NCBI GenBank assembly: GCA_016288855.1
Contig: JAEELJ010000051.1
Location: 62,001 to 126,000, forward strand
Direction of reading: 5' to 3'
Length of the DNA stretch: 64,000 bases
DNA from: Acholeplasmatales bacterium
GTDB taxonomy: Bacteria > Bacillota_I > Bacilli_A > Acholeplasmatales > Anaeroplasmataceae
The notes under the pieces were generated by a model. It was given only the letters and a program-made list of their open reading frames with translations. It had not been told where the DNA came from and searched no databases. The position numbers and the translations under genes are program-made. Positions 39,470 to 48,794 of this stretch are shown here, one piece after another; the stretch's first letter is position 1; every line of letters begins with the position of its first letter.

Positions 39470-40381
39470 CTAAATTGAACCAAATTTGCTAAATGGGAAG
39501 ATTCTTAAGAATGCTTTACCAAATACTGATTTAGTAGATATTACACCAAATATACGTGAATCAAGTGAATTCTTTCTATTATCTCCAAACACTAATAAGT
39601 ACCCCTTTGGTACAGTTATTGTTGCAAGAGTGTTTAATTCTTCACTTGTATATTCATTTGTAATATCATTTATAGATTCGATGATATTATACCAGCTATT
39701 TACACTAGTATTAGAGCCATCTCCTCTTTCAAAATCATATATTTCTTCACCATTAATATAAAATGTTAAAGTAACATAATCAAAGCTTAAAACATCATCC
39801 TTTACTGCCATTACTCTTTTAATGTAGAAGGAATGACTTGATTCATCATAGCTAGATTCCTGATAGTCATGAGAATCAAAGATAACAATATCACCCTTTT
39901 TAGGTGTGTAAAATAAATTTGTTGATAATAGTGCATCACCATTTTCTAATGTATCGTACATACTATTTCCAACAACAACGCAAGGTGTTGCGATAAAAAT
40001 AAGTAAAAATAATAATATAGAAAAACATTTTGAAATAAATGCTGCCATATCAAGCTTTGAATCTATTTTATTTATTAGTGGGTACCAATCTTTTTTTAAT
40101 TTAAGCTTGTGTACTAAAATTAATGTACCAAGTGTAACATAATACAAGAAAAATAAAATAGTTGCAAGTAAATAAATAATTAATCCTAATGCTTTTGTAT
40201 TTCCAAGGACTGAACCAAAGATATTTGAGAACATAACAATTCTTGACATATTAATTAGAGTAATTAATATTATCAAAAATGAAATTGAAAGAAATACAAT
40301 TATTTTTATGAATAATTTTTTCTTTTTATTATCATTATCTTCAATAATCACATTAGTATTAATAGTCTCATTATTTTCCAT
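39470..40381 (-). CDS. lepB: signal peptidase I with extra N-terminal TM segments
   Basis: GNSMYDTLENGDALL (Ser), KRVMAVKDDVLSF (Lys), VFGDNRKNSLDSRIFG. Confidence 0.92.
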   Translation of the reverse strand: MENNETINTNVIIEDNDNKKKKLFIKIIVFLSISFLIILITLINMSRIVMFSNIFGSVLGNTKALGLIIYLLATILFFLYYVTLGTLILVHKLKLKKDWYPLINKIDSKLDMAAFISKCFSILLFLLIFIATPCVVVGNSMYDTLENGDALLSTNLFYTPKKGDIVIFDSHDYQESSYDESSHSFYIKRVMAVKDDVLSFDYVTLTFYINGEEIYDFERGDGSNTSVNSWYNIIESINDITNEYTSEELNTLATITVPKGYLLVFGDNRKNSLDSRIFGVISTKSVFGKAFLRIFPFSKFGSI

Positions 40382-40397
40382 CAATAATCCCCCAATA

Positions 40398-42893
40398 CTA
40401 ATTTTGAGAGCCAAAAATTTGATCTAATTGGAATGAATCTACTAATATATCACGTGGCTTTGTACCAGCCTTAGGAGAAACAATTCCTCTTTCTTCTAGA
40501 ATAGCAACAACTCTAGATGCTCTATTAAAGCCTAGACCAAATTGATTTTGAATTGCATTAATTGAGCATGCTTGTCCATCAACACAAAATCTAGCTACAC
40601 TTTCAATTAATTCTTCAGATTCAGTATTTGCCTTACCAGAACCAGCTCCACCATTTCCTGATGAACCTTGGCTTCTTGCGATACTATCTCTTAATTCCTC
40701 ATGAGTAAATACATAATCAGGTTCATAAGATGTAGTTAAATATGAACAAATACCTTCAATTTCAGAATCTGAAATATAAGCACCCTGAGCACGAATTGGA
40801 TTACCATTATTCTTAATAATCATATCACCACGACCTAGTAATTCTTCTGCTCCTGTCTCATCTAGAATAACTGATGAGTCAACTGAAGATGCAACTCTAA
40901 ATGCGATACGGCAAGGGAAGTTTGCTTTAATTGTACCATTAACAATATCAGCAGTTGGACGTTGTGTTGCAAGTATTACATGAATACCGCAGGCTCTAGC
41001 TTTTTGTCCTAAACGAACAATTGAATCATTAACTTCACTTCCACACTGCATAATTAAATCATTAAATTCATCTACAATAATTACATAATAAGGTAGGTTT
41101 TCTAAATTAAATTCAGGATGATCCTTCTGTTTTTGAATATAGTCACCAATATTTCTAACTCTATTACGTTGGAATACCTGATATCTACGGTCCATTTCTG
41201 TACAAGCCCACTTTAATGCTTCTCCTGCTTCATCAGGCTCAGTTAAAACTGGTGTTGCAAGATGTGGAATATCTTCATAGAAAGACATTTCAACCTTTTT
41301 AGGGTCAACTAAAATTAGCTTTAATCTTTCAGGCGAATTCTTTGTAATTAATGAACATAAAATTGTATTAATACATACTGACTTACCTGATTGAGTAGCA
41401 CCGGCAATTAAGCAGTGTGGCATAGATGTAATATTTTCATAAACAGGTGTACCATCAATATTCTTACCTAAAACTACATTTAATGGCTTGCCATCAAGTA
41501 AGAATGAATCAGAACAAATATCACCAAATTTAACTACATCAGCCTTATCATTTGGTGCTTCAATACCAACAGTTGCCTTACCTGGAATTGGAATTTGTAA
41601 TCTAATAGATGGTGCTTTTAATACCATCTTTAAATTATCAACAATATTACCAAATTTCTTTACATTAACACCTGTTGCAACACCAACTTCATATAATGTG
41701 AACGCAGGACCTTTTGTATATGCAACAACTTCACCTTCAATACCGAAGGCTTTTAATGTTTCATTAATAATAGTTTTCTTCTCTTCAAGCCATTGTGGAT
41801 GTAGGTCAATATCTCCTTCACTCTTAGGGAATAACTTCTTATAAGGAACCTTATAGTTCTTATATTTATTATCCTCAACCTTTGGTTTTGGCTTTTCTTG
41901 CTGCTGTTGTTTTTCTATAACCTCAGGCTTTGCATCAACTGGTGTAGGCTTATGAGAAACCCTACTTATATTATCGATTCCACGAACAGTATTTTCACCT
42001 TCATGTCCTGGTACAACAGTACCACCCTTAGACATACGTATAGCATCCTCGATAGACATTTCCTTTGAAACTGCTGGATTCTTATAATTCTTTTCTTCTT
42101 GTGTTAATTCTGGCTTTGTAACATCATCATCAAAGAATAAATTTGGAGTCTTAAGATTAGGAACATTATCAAATGATAAATCACTTGAATCAACATTCTT
42201 CTTAATTTGCTTTAAAGCTTCTCTATCATTATTCTTTTCTTCAGCCTCATTTTTAATAAGGAATGATGGAATATTAGCCTGCTTTGGCTTTGCTAATGAT
42301 TCATCATAGCCATTGAAGCTAAATTCCTTAGAATCCTCTTCCATATCCTCATCTAGGTCAATATGAATCTTGAATTCAGGCTCATCATATTCCTCAGAAG
42401 AGCTTTCCACATTATTATCAAAATCTAGACTTATATTATCTTCTTTTTCTTCAAAGTCCTCTAATTCAGATACATCAGAAGAAATTAAACTATCAAGCAT
42501 AGTTGAACGATTAACCTGCTTAGGCTTAATTTTTTGTAGCTTAGAATCATCATATTCACCACCACCTATTTCTTTAAGCTTTTCATTATCTAAAATTTGG
42601 AATTCATAATATTCACTACCATGCTTTTTAATAACATCTTCCTTAGATAAGTGCTTTGCTTCCTCATCTCTTAAATAATCATATGCATCATCAACATCAT
42701 TGTAACCCGAATTATCAATGAAGCTCTTTTTATCAGCAACATGAGTACCAAAATAAGGACTCGCTACTTGTGTAGGACGAAATTTTCTTCTTTCAGCAAT
42801 ATGCTCATCAGCTCTATATTCCTGAAATATTTCAAAATTTTCATCGTTATCTTCAATTAAAATTTCTTCTTGCTTTTTCTTCTTTCCAAACAT
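40398..42893 (-). CDS. FtsK/SpoIIIE-type DNA translocase lacking N-terminal TM domain (SftA-like)
   Basis: IAGATQSGKSVCINTI, VDPKKVEMSFYEDIPHL, ATQRPTADIVNGTIKANFPCRIAF, gamma wHTH; N-terminus acidic and soluble (FRPTQVASPYFG). Confidence 0.93.
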   Translation of the reverse strand: MFGKKKKQEEILIEDNDENFEIFQEYRADEHIAERRKFRPTQVASPYFGTHVADKKSFIDNSGYNDVDDAYDYLRDEEAKHLSKEDVIKKHGSEYYEFQILDNEKLKEIGGGEYDDSKLQKIKPKQVNRSTMLDSLISSDVSELEDFEEKEDNISLDFDNNVESSSEEYDEPEFKIHIDLDEDMEEDSKEFSFNGYDESLAKPKQANIPSFLIKNEAEEKNNDREALKQIKKNVDSSDLSFDNVPNLKTPNLFFDDDVTKPELTQEEKNYKNPAVSKEMSIEDAIRMSKGGTVVPGHEGENTVRGIDNISRVSHKPTPVDAKPEVIEKQQQQEKPKPKVEDNKYKNYKVPYKKLFPKSEGDIDLHPQWLEEKKTIINETLKAFGIEGEVVAYTKGPAFTLYEVGVATGVNVKKFGNIVDNLKMVLKAPSIRLQIPIPGKATVGIEAPNDKADVVKFGDICSDSFLLDGKPLNVVLGKNIDGTPVYENITSMPHCLIAGATQSGKSVCINTILCSLITKNSPERLKLILVDPKKVEMSFYEDIPHLATPVLTEPDEAGEALKWACTEMDRRYQVFQRNRVRNIGDYIQKQKDHPEFNLENLPYYVIIVDEFNDLIMQCGSEVNDSIVRLGQKARACGIHVILATQRPTADIVNGTIKANFPCRIAFRVASSVDSSVILDETGAEELLGRGDMIIKNNGNPIRAQGAYISDSEIEGICSYLTTSYEPDYVFTHEELRDSIARSQGSSGNGGAGSGKANTESEELIESVARFCVDGQACSINAIQNQFGLGFNRASRVVAILEERGIVSPKAGTKPRDILVDSFQLDQIFGSQN

Positions 42894-42894
42894 A

Positions 42895-43800
42895 CTAGTC
42901 CCTCTTTAACATACTCATATTTTCATCATATTCATGAACTATATTATCATTATCACTTGATATAACAATAGGATATTTTTTTAGTGAGAATTCTTCATCA
43001 AATGAATCAGAATCATTTGAAGCATTTTCTTTTTCTAATGATTCTTTAGCATCTGTTATTTCTTTATCTAACTCTTCATATAATTCATCAATATTAGTTT
43101 CTAAGGATACTTCCTTTTCAAATACCTTCTTAGAATAAATTTTATAAGTTTCTTCTCCTACAATTGCTATAACAATTAAGCATAATTTATTAATAATAAT
43201 CCCCAAAGTATTATTTATAACTAATGTTCTAAACCATGTTGCTGGATTTATAACATTTAATACCTTTTTAACGCGCTGAAACTTCTTATTAGCATTAACA
43301 GTTGTTTTAAATACTTTAGATGAAGTAATATTTATTGTTGTCTTTGATAACGCAACAATCTGTGATATTTTTAAGCGTAATAATAATCTTAATCCCTTAC
43401 GATTTAAAAGATCATTAATTCTTTTTTGAATATAACCAATAAGTACAACAGTTTCATCAACACTTAATTCTAGCAATGGATGCTTAGAATTAGGATAATA
43501 TGATGAAGCAATTTCTAACGCAAGATCTTGCACGATAGTTTTACAATAAGCAGGCTTAGATAAATCTCCCCTTAAGCTTCTATCCTTAAAAGTTTTTTGT
43601 GCATCTAAAACCATCTGCTTTACATCGTTATCTGTTAATGAGTCCTCTTCTGTTTTAACCATATATCTTTTATCATGTAATGATAATAATACAAGTAAGA
43701 CATATATTAATAATATTAACGCAGAGCCAAAAAACACACCTATTACAAAGCTTAAAATAGATGAAAAATCTAATCTTATTGGGAATGTAAAATTGAACAT
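42895..43800 (-). CDS. membrane protein of unknown function, coupled to ftsK-like gene
   Basis: N-terminal TM helix, stop one nt before the ftsK-like ATG; track start 43815 translates the SD (GTGGGAGGT). Confidence 0.7.
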   Translation of the reverse strand: MFNFTFPIRLDFSSILSFVIGVFFGSALILLIYVLLVLLSLHDKRYMVKTEEDSLTDNDVKQMVLDAQKTFKDRSLRGDLSKPAYCKTIVQDLALEIASSYYPNSKHPLLELSVDETVVLIGYIQKRINDLLNRKGLRLLLRLKISQIVALSKTTINITSSKVFKTTVNANKKFQRVKKVLNVINPATWFRTLVINNTLGIIINKLCLIVIAIVGEETYKIYSKKVFEKEVSLETNIDELYEELDKEITDAKESLEKENASNDSDSFDEEFSLKKYPIVISSDNDNIVHEYDENMSMLKRD

Positions 43801-43916
43801 ATTAACACCTCCCACAATACTTATATTATAGTATAAACTATATTAAATTGAAAGAATATTAAATTGAAATTGAAAATTATTTATAAATAATATAATATTA
43901 TTTATGAGGCGATAAC

Positions 43917-44681
43917 ATGAAATATTTATGTTTAATGGATTTCGATGGTACAATTACATCTAATTTATTAGATCTTTCTTCCTATGGAAGAACATATTTA
44001 AAAGAATATTTAATTAATAATAAAATGTGCATCATATCAGAAGAATCATTTGATAATCTTTATAATTGGTGTAAAAGAAATGAATTAGAATGTGATATTG
44101 CATCTATTTCATCAAGTAAATCTTTAATTAATAATAATTTATTATATGATTCTATAAATAAAAATATTATCAACGAATTAATTAATAAATTTAACGATGG
44201 AATATATACAACATTTGGTGAGACAGAAAAATATCCTTTTGTATCACATTTTAAAGAAAGATTACATTTCTTCTACCCTAAGGATTATAAAATTGTAGAC
44301 TCATTTGATAATAATATTTTATCTATAACTATTGCAATTCAAAATGAATATAGTAGTGAATTAAAAAAATTTTTAAGTAGTAATAATTTATTTTTTGAAA
44401 CAAAAGGTAAAGATAAAAATAGAGAGCTTTTAAGAGTTAAAAATTCCTTATTTAATAAGGAAAAAGTCGCATATAATTTAATTAATCAATATCAAGGATA
44501 TAAAACAATTTCTATAACTGATTCAATTGTAGATAAGGAATTATTTAATATATCTGATATATCTATCGCCATGATTAATGGTGATGATGAAATAAAGAAA
44601 ATGGCCCAGTATGTAACTGAATATGATTCATTACATGACGGAGCCATTAAAATGCTAGATTATATCTGCCATTTTGAGTAA
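43917..44681 (+). CDS. HAD-superfamily hydrolase-like protein
   Basis: CLMDFDGTITS motif I and ITDSIVDKELFNISDISIAMINGDDEI. Confidence 0.7.
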   Translation: MKYLCLMDFDGTITSNLLDLSSYGRTYLKEYLINNKMCIISEESFDNLYNWCKRNELECDIASISSSKSLINNNLLYDSINKNIINELINKFNDGIYTTFGETEKYPFVSHFKERLHFFYPKDYKIVDSFDNNILSITIAIQNEYSSELKKFLSSNNLFFETKGKDKNRELLRVKNSLFNKEKVAYNLINQYQGYKTISITDSIVDKELFNISDISIAMINGDDEIKKMAQYVTEYDSLHDGAIKMLDYICHFE

Positions 44682-46361
44682 GTAGATTGCATTTGTTGTA
44701 TCAGATGCACCACTTTTGATTTTATAATCAAAGGTAATTTTATCATCAATGTATTTCTCATTGAAATGATAATTTAAAATTCCATCTTCCTTTGCAAGCT
44801 CAAAATCATGAGTAGATATAATAAATATTGAATTTGAATCTAGTAATTTTTTAATTACACTAGCTGAGGCACTGACCCTATCATGGGTATTAGTGCCTTT
44901 AAATATTTCATCAACTAATATTAAGCATCTTTCTTCTTTATAATATTTCATCATTTCCTTCATTCTTAATATTTCTGCATAGAATGTTGAAATACCTTCA
45001 TTAAGCATATCATTTGCTCTTAAAGATGTTAAAATTTTTAGTCTAGGTGCACTATATTTTTTTGCACAAACAATACCACCTGCATTAAATAATGTTTCAT
45101 TTATTGCAAGAGTACGCATAAATGTAGTTTTACCACTCATATTAGAGCCTGTCAAAACTATACCATGATCAAATTTAATATCATTTGCTACACAGTTTTT
45201 AACAAGTGGGTGATACATACATTCTACATCAATTATATCCCCATCTTCTGGAATAGAATATATTTCATTATCAATACCAATGTTTGCTAGGGATAATGCT
45301 AGTTCTATTTCTGCAATATTATCGAATGTATTTTTAATTTTTGAAACAGATTTAGTATTAATATTATAATAAACAATTAAAAATATATCACTTACAAATA
45401 ATGTATTTAAAATAATATCTATAATACTATTTTTCTTTAGATTAAATAAACCATATATTTTATTTAATTTCTTTAAATATGAAACTTCTTCTTTAATACT
45501 ATCTTTTAATTCATTAAATCTATTTTGATCTAATTTAGAATTAATAATTACATCATCTACATATAAATAAGCTTTAACTGTTTCTTGATACATTCCACCA
45601 TCAAGCTTAAATATATCATTAGATAAAAAGATTTTAGATAAGAATAAATTTGTTATTGCAAAAACAAATAGAAAATAAGGATTTAATCCTAATGTAAATA
45701 TTAATACTATATATACTATCATTCCTATAAATGATAATAATGGTAATATAAATAATGGATTAAATTTAATTTTATTCTCACTTACACTTAATAATTCATC
45801 ATAATTAACTTTTTTATTATTTTTAAAATGATATAGTGAAGCCTCAATATTAATAGATTCCTCATCATTTGCAAAAGAATTAACCATATCCTTAAATGAA
45901 GAAGGCATTTCTTTTGGCTTAGTTAGCTGTCTAGCTAGTAATTCTCTTCCTTTTTTAGTTTTTGCAACAGTAATATATTGATATAAAGAATTTCTTCCAA
46001 AAATGTCTAAATCAGATATTTTATAATCCTCTTTATTTTTAAAATCTTCTCCTAAGTCATTAAATGAATTTAATTTAAGCTCTCTTCTTAAATTATGATT
46101 CTTGTAACACTTATCTTTATCTAAAAGATTATCGTATATATTATAAAATTTATTTGTAAATATAATAAGTAATATGAAAATAACTAATGTTATAGCTAAT
46201 GCTATACCATATGTTAAATATTCCTTTAATGATAATAATAGAATAAATTCAACTACAAGTACTAGAAGCATTAAAATTCTTATTAATGATATAGTACTTG
46301 TAATTTTTTTATATTTATTTATTAGTACATTAAGATTATCTATATTCTTAAATACTAACAT
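44655..46361 (-). CDS. MutS-family ATPase with TM segments (membrane MutS-like)
   Basis: TGSNMSGKTTFMRTLAIN Walker A, LILVDEIFKGTNTHDRVSAS Walker B, IISTHDFELA; four predicted hydrophobic segments. Confidence 0.88.
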   Translation of the reverse strand: MLVFKNIDNLNVLINKYKKITSTISLIRILMLLVLVVEFILLLSLKEYLTYGIALAITLVIFILLIIFTNKFYNIYDNLLDKDKCYKNHNLRRELKLNSFNDLGEDFKNKEDYKISDLDIFGRNSLYQYITVAKTKKGRELLARQLTKPKEMPSSFKDMVNSFANDEESINIEASLYHFKNNKKVNYDELLSVSENKIKFNPLFILPLLSFIGMIVYIVLIFTLGLNPYFLFVFAITNLFLSKIFLSNDIFKLDGGMYQETVKAYLYVDDVIINSKLDQNRFNELKDSIKEEVSYLKKLNKIYGLFNLKKNSIIDIILNTLFVSDIFLIVYYNINTKSVSKIKNTFDNIAEIELALSLANIGIDNEIYSIPEDGDIIDVECMYHPLVKNCVANDIKFDHGIVLTGSNMSGKTTFMRTLAINETLFNAGGIVCAKKYSAPRLKILTSLRANDMLNEGISTFYAEILRMKEMMKYYKEERCLILVDEIFKGTNTHDRVSASASVIKKLLDSNSIFIISTHDFELAKEDGILNYHFNEKYIDDKITFDYKIKSGASDTTNAIYLLKMADII

Positions 46362-46370
46362 AATATCCTC

Positions 46371-48794
46371 TTAGTCATCAACCTCAATTGGCTTAATATG
46401 CCAAATGTCTCTATTATATTCACGCATTGTTCTATCTGTTGTAAAATAGCCTGACATTGCTGTATTAACAATTGATGCGCGTAACCACTTTTCTTGATCC
46501 TTATATAACTCATTTAAGTGCTCATGAGCAGTAATATATGATGCAAAATCCTTTAAAATGAAATAATTATCAGAATATAATAAATTATTTCTTATATCAA
46601 AAAATTCATCTCTACTAACATTATTAAAGAAGCCATTAGTTAATTGATCAATTACTGTTCTAACTCTAATATCTGAATTATAAATATCCATTGGGTCATA
46701 ACCACCATCTCTATAAATAGATGTTACTTCTTCAGCGTTCATACCAAATATTTCAATATTCTTATCACCAACGAAATTAGCAATTTCAACATTAGCACCA
46801 TCAAGTGTACCTAATGTAATTGCACCATTCATCATAAACTTCATGTTAGATGTACCTGATGCTTCCTTTGATGCAGTTGAAATTTGTTCACTAATATTTG
46901 CAGCTGGCATAATAGTTTCTGCATATGTAACATTATAATTAATTACAAATACAACCTTAAGATATTTATTTGTTTCAGGGTCATTATTTACCTTATCTGC
47001 AATTGTATTAATTAATTTAATGATCTTCTTTGCAAACCAGTATCCTGGTGCTGATTTTGCACCAAAGATAAATGAATGAGGTACATAATTACTTCTAAAT
47101 TCAAGATCAGTTTTTAATCTATTATAGATATACATAATATGAAGTGCATTCATAAGCTGTCTTTTATATTCATGTAATCTCTTAACCTGAACATCAAATA
47201 TTGAATTTACATCTAATGATACACCTTGAGATTTAAATATCTTATTAGCAAGTGCGGCTTTTCTTGCTTGCTTCATCTTATAGAATCTCTTTTGTACTTC
47301 AGGATCATTTTTATATTTTAATAATTTCTTTAATTCTACTTCAGGATCCTTAACCCAGTTAGGGCAATATTCATTAAGGATATCCTTAAGTTCTGGATTA
47401 ATATGTAAGCACCATCTTCTATGTGTTATACCATTTGTTTTATTATTAAACTTATTTGGATAATAATCACTAAATGTCTTCATTTCGATATTCTTTAAAA
47501 TTTCAGTATGAAGCTTTGCAACACCATTTACAGAGAATGATCCATGAATTGCTAAGTTAGCCATATGAATTTTATCATCCTTGATAATAGCCATTTCATA
47601 TACTTCATTAGAGTTTGGTCCATATTTTTCTTCTAATTCAATTAATAATCTTCTATTAATTTCTTCAGTTATTGTATAAATTCTTGGTAATAATCTTGCA
47701 AATAATCCTACAGGCCATTTTTCTAATGCTTCAGATAAGATTGTATGGTTTGTATATGCACATGTATTCTTTGTTATTTCCCAAGCCTGATCCCAATCAA
47801 CATTATATTCATCAACTAATAATCTCATTAATTCAGGAACTATTAATGCTGGGTGAGTATCATTAATATGGAAGCATAAATGCTTATGTAAATCCTTACA
47901 AGTACCATGAACCTTTAAGAATTGTCTTACAGATGATGTAACACCTGCAGAAACAAAGAAATATTGCTGCTTCAAGCGTAGAATCTTTCCTTCTTCTGTA
48001 TCATCATTTGGATATAGCATAGAAGAAATTTCTCTTACATCTCTTAAATAATTGAATGCATCATCTGGATATGTAGATGCAGGCTCACTACTCCATAGTC
48101 TTAGTGTAGTAACAAAGTGATTACCATCACCAACAATTGGAATATCATAAGGTACAGCCTTAACATATTGAGCATCTTTATGCTCAACTATAAGCTTACC
48201 ATTACCTTGAGATTGGATATCAATATATCCATAAAAAGGTATTTCAACAGCTTCATCAGCTCTTCTTATTTCCCAAACATTAACATCCTTTAACCAACGG
48301 TCTGGGTGCTCAACCTGATATCCATTTTTAACACCTTGCTCAAAGAACCCATAACGATATCTAATACAGTTGCCAATTACAGGTAAGTTAAGTGATGCAA
48401 CTGAATCCATGAAACAGGCAGCAAGTCTACCTAAACCACCATTACCTAATCCGGCATCAGTTTCTTGATGTTCAACCTCATTAATATCAATTCCTAAATC
48501 AGAAAAAGCCTCTTTAACAACATCATAAACACCAGCGTTCATTAAATTGTTTGTAATCATTCTTCCCATTAGGAATTCCATTGAGAAATAAATTACTGTC
48601 TTTTGAGATTTTTTACAAAATGCCATTTCTGTATTATGCCAATACTTTGCAATATACATTCTTAGCATTTCTCCTAATACTACATATTGCTGATATGGAG
48701 TTGATTTTTTAAAATCTATTGCATATTTATTTTCAACATTTGAAATAAATTCTTTTTTAAATAATTCTTTATCATCAAAATATGGGTAATTCAT
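46371..48794 (-). CDS. glgP: glycogen/starch phosphorylase
   Basis: ETDAGLGNGGLGRLAACFMDS, VKRLHEYKRQLMN, EASGTSNMKFMMNGA. Confidence 0.97.
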   Translation of the reverse strand: MNYPYFDDKELFKKEFISNVENKYAIDFKKSTPYQQYVVLGEMLRMYIAKYWHNTEMAFCKKSQKTVIYFSMEFLMGRMITNNLMNAGVYDVVKEAFSDLGIDINEVEHQETDAGLGNGGLGRLAACFMDSVASLNLPVIGNCIRYRYGFFEQGVKNGYQVEHPDRWLKDVNVWEIRRADEAVEIPFYGYIDIQSQGNGKLIVEHKDAQYVKAVPYDIPIVGDGNHFVTTLRLWSSEPASTYPDDAFNYLRDVREISSMLYPNDDTEEGKILRLKQQYFFVSAGVTSSVRQFLKVHGTCKDLHKHLCFHINDTHPALIVPELMRLLVDEYNVDWDQAWEITKNTCAYTNHTILSEALEKWPVGLFARLLPRIYTITEEINRRLLIELEEKYGPNSNEVYEMAIIKDDKIHMANLAIHGSFSVNGVAKLHTEILKNIEMKTFSDYYPNKFNNKTNGITHRRWCLHINPELKDILNEYCPNWVKDPEVELKKLLKYKNDPEVQKRFYKMKQARKAALANKIFKSQGVSLDVNSIFDVQVKRLHEYKRQLMNALHIMYIYNRLKTDLEFRSNYVPHSFIFGAKSAPGYWFAKKIIKLINTIADKVNNDPETNKYLKVVFVINYNVTYAETIMPAANISEQISTASKEASGTSNMKFMMNGAITLGTLDGANVEIANFVGDKNIEIFGMNAEEVTSIYRDGGYDPMDIYNSDIRVRTVIDQLTNGFFNNVSRDEFFDIRNNLLYSDNYFILKDFASYITAHEHLNELYKDQEKWLRASIVNTAMSGYFTTDRTMREYNRDIWHIKPIEVDD

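Noticed and set aside
43816-43916. Repeat TATTAAATTGAAA in the divergent promoter region as a mobile or regulatory array
   Set aside because: Only two partial AT-rich copies; likely composition.
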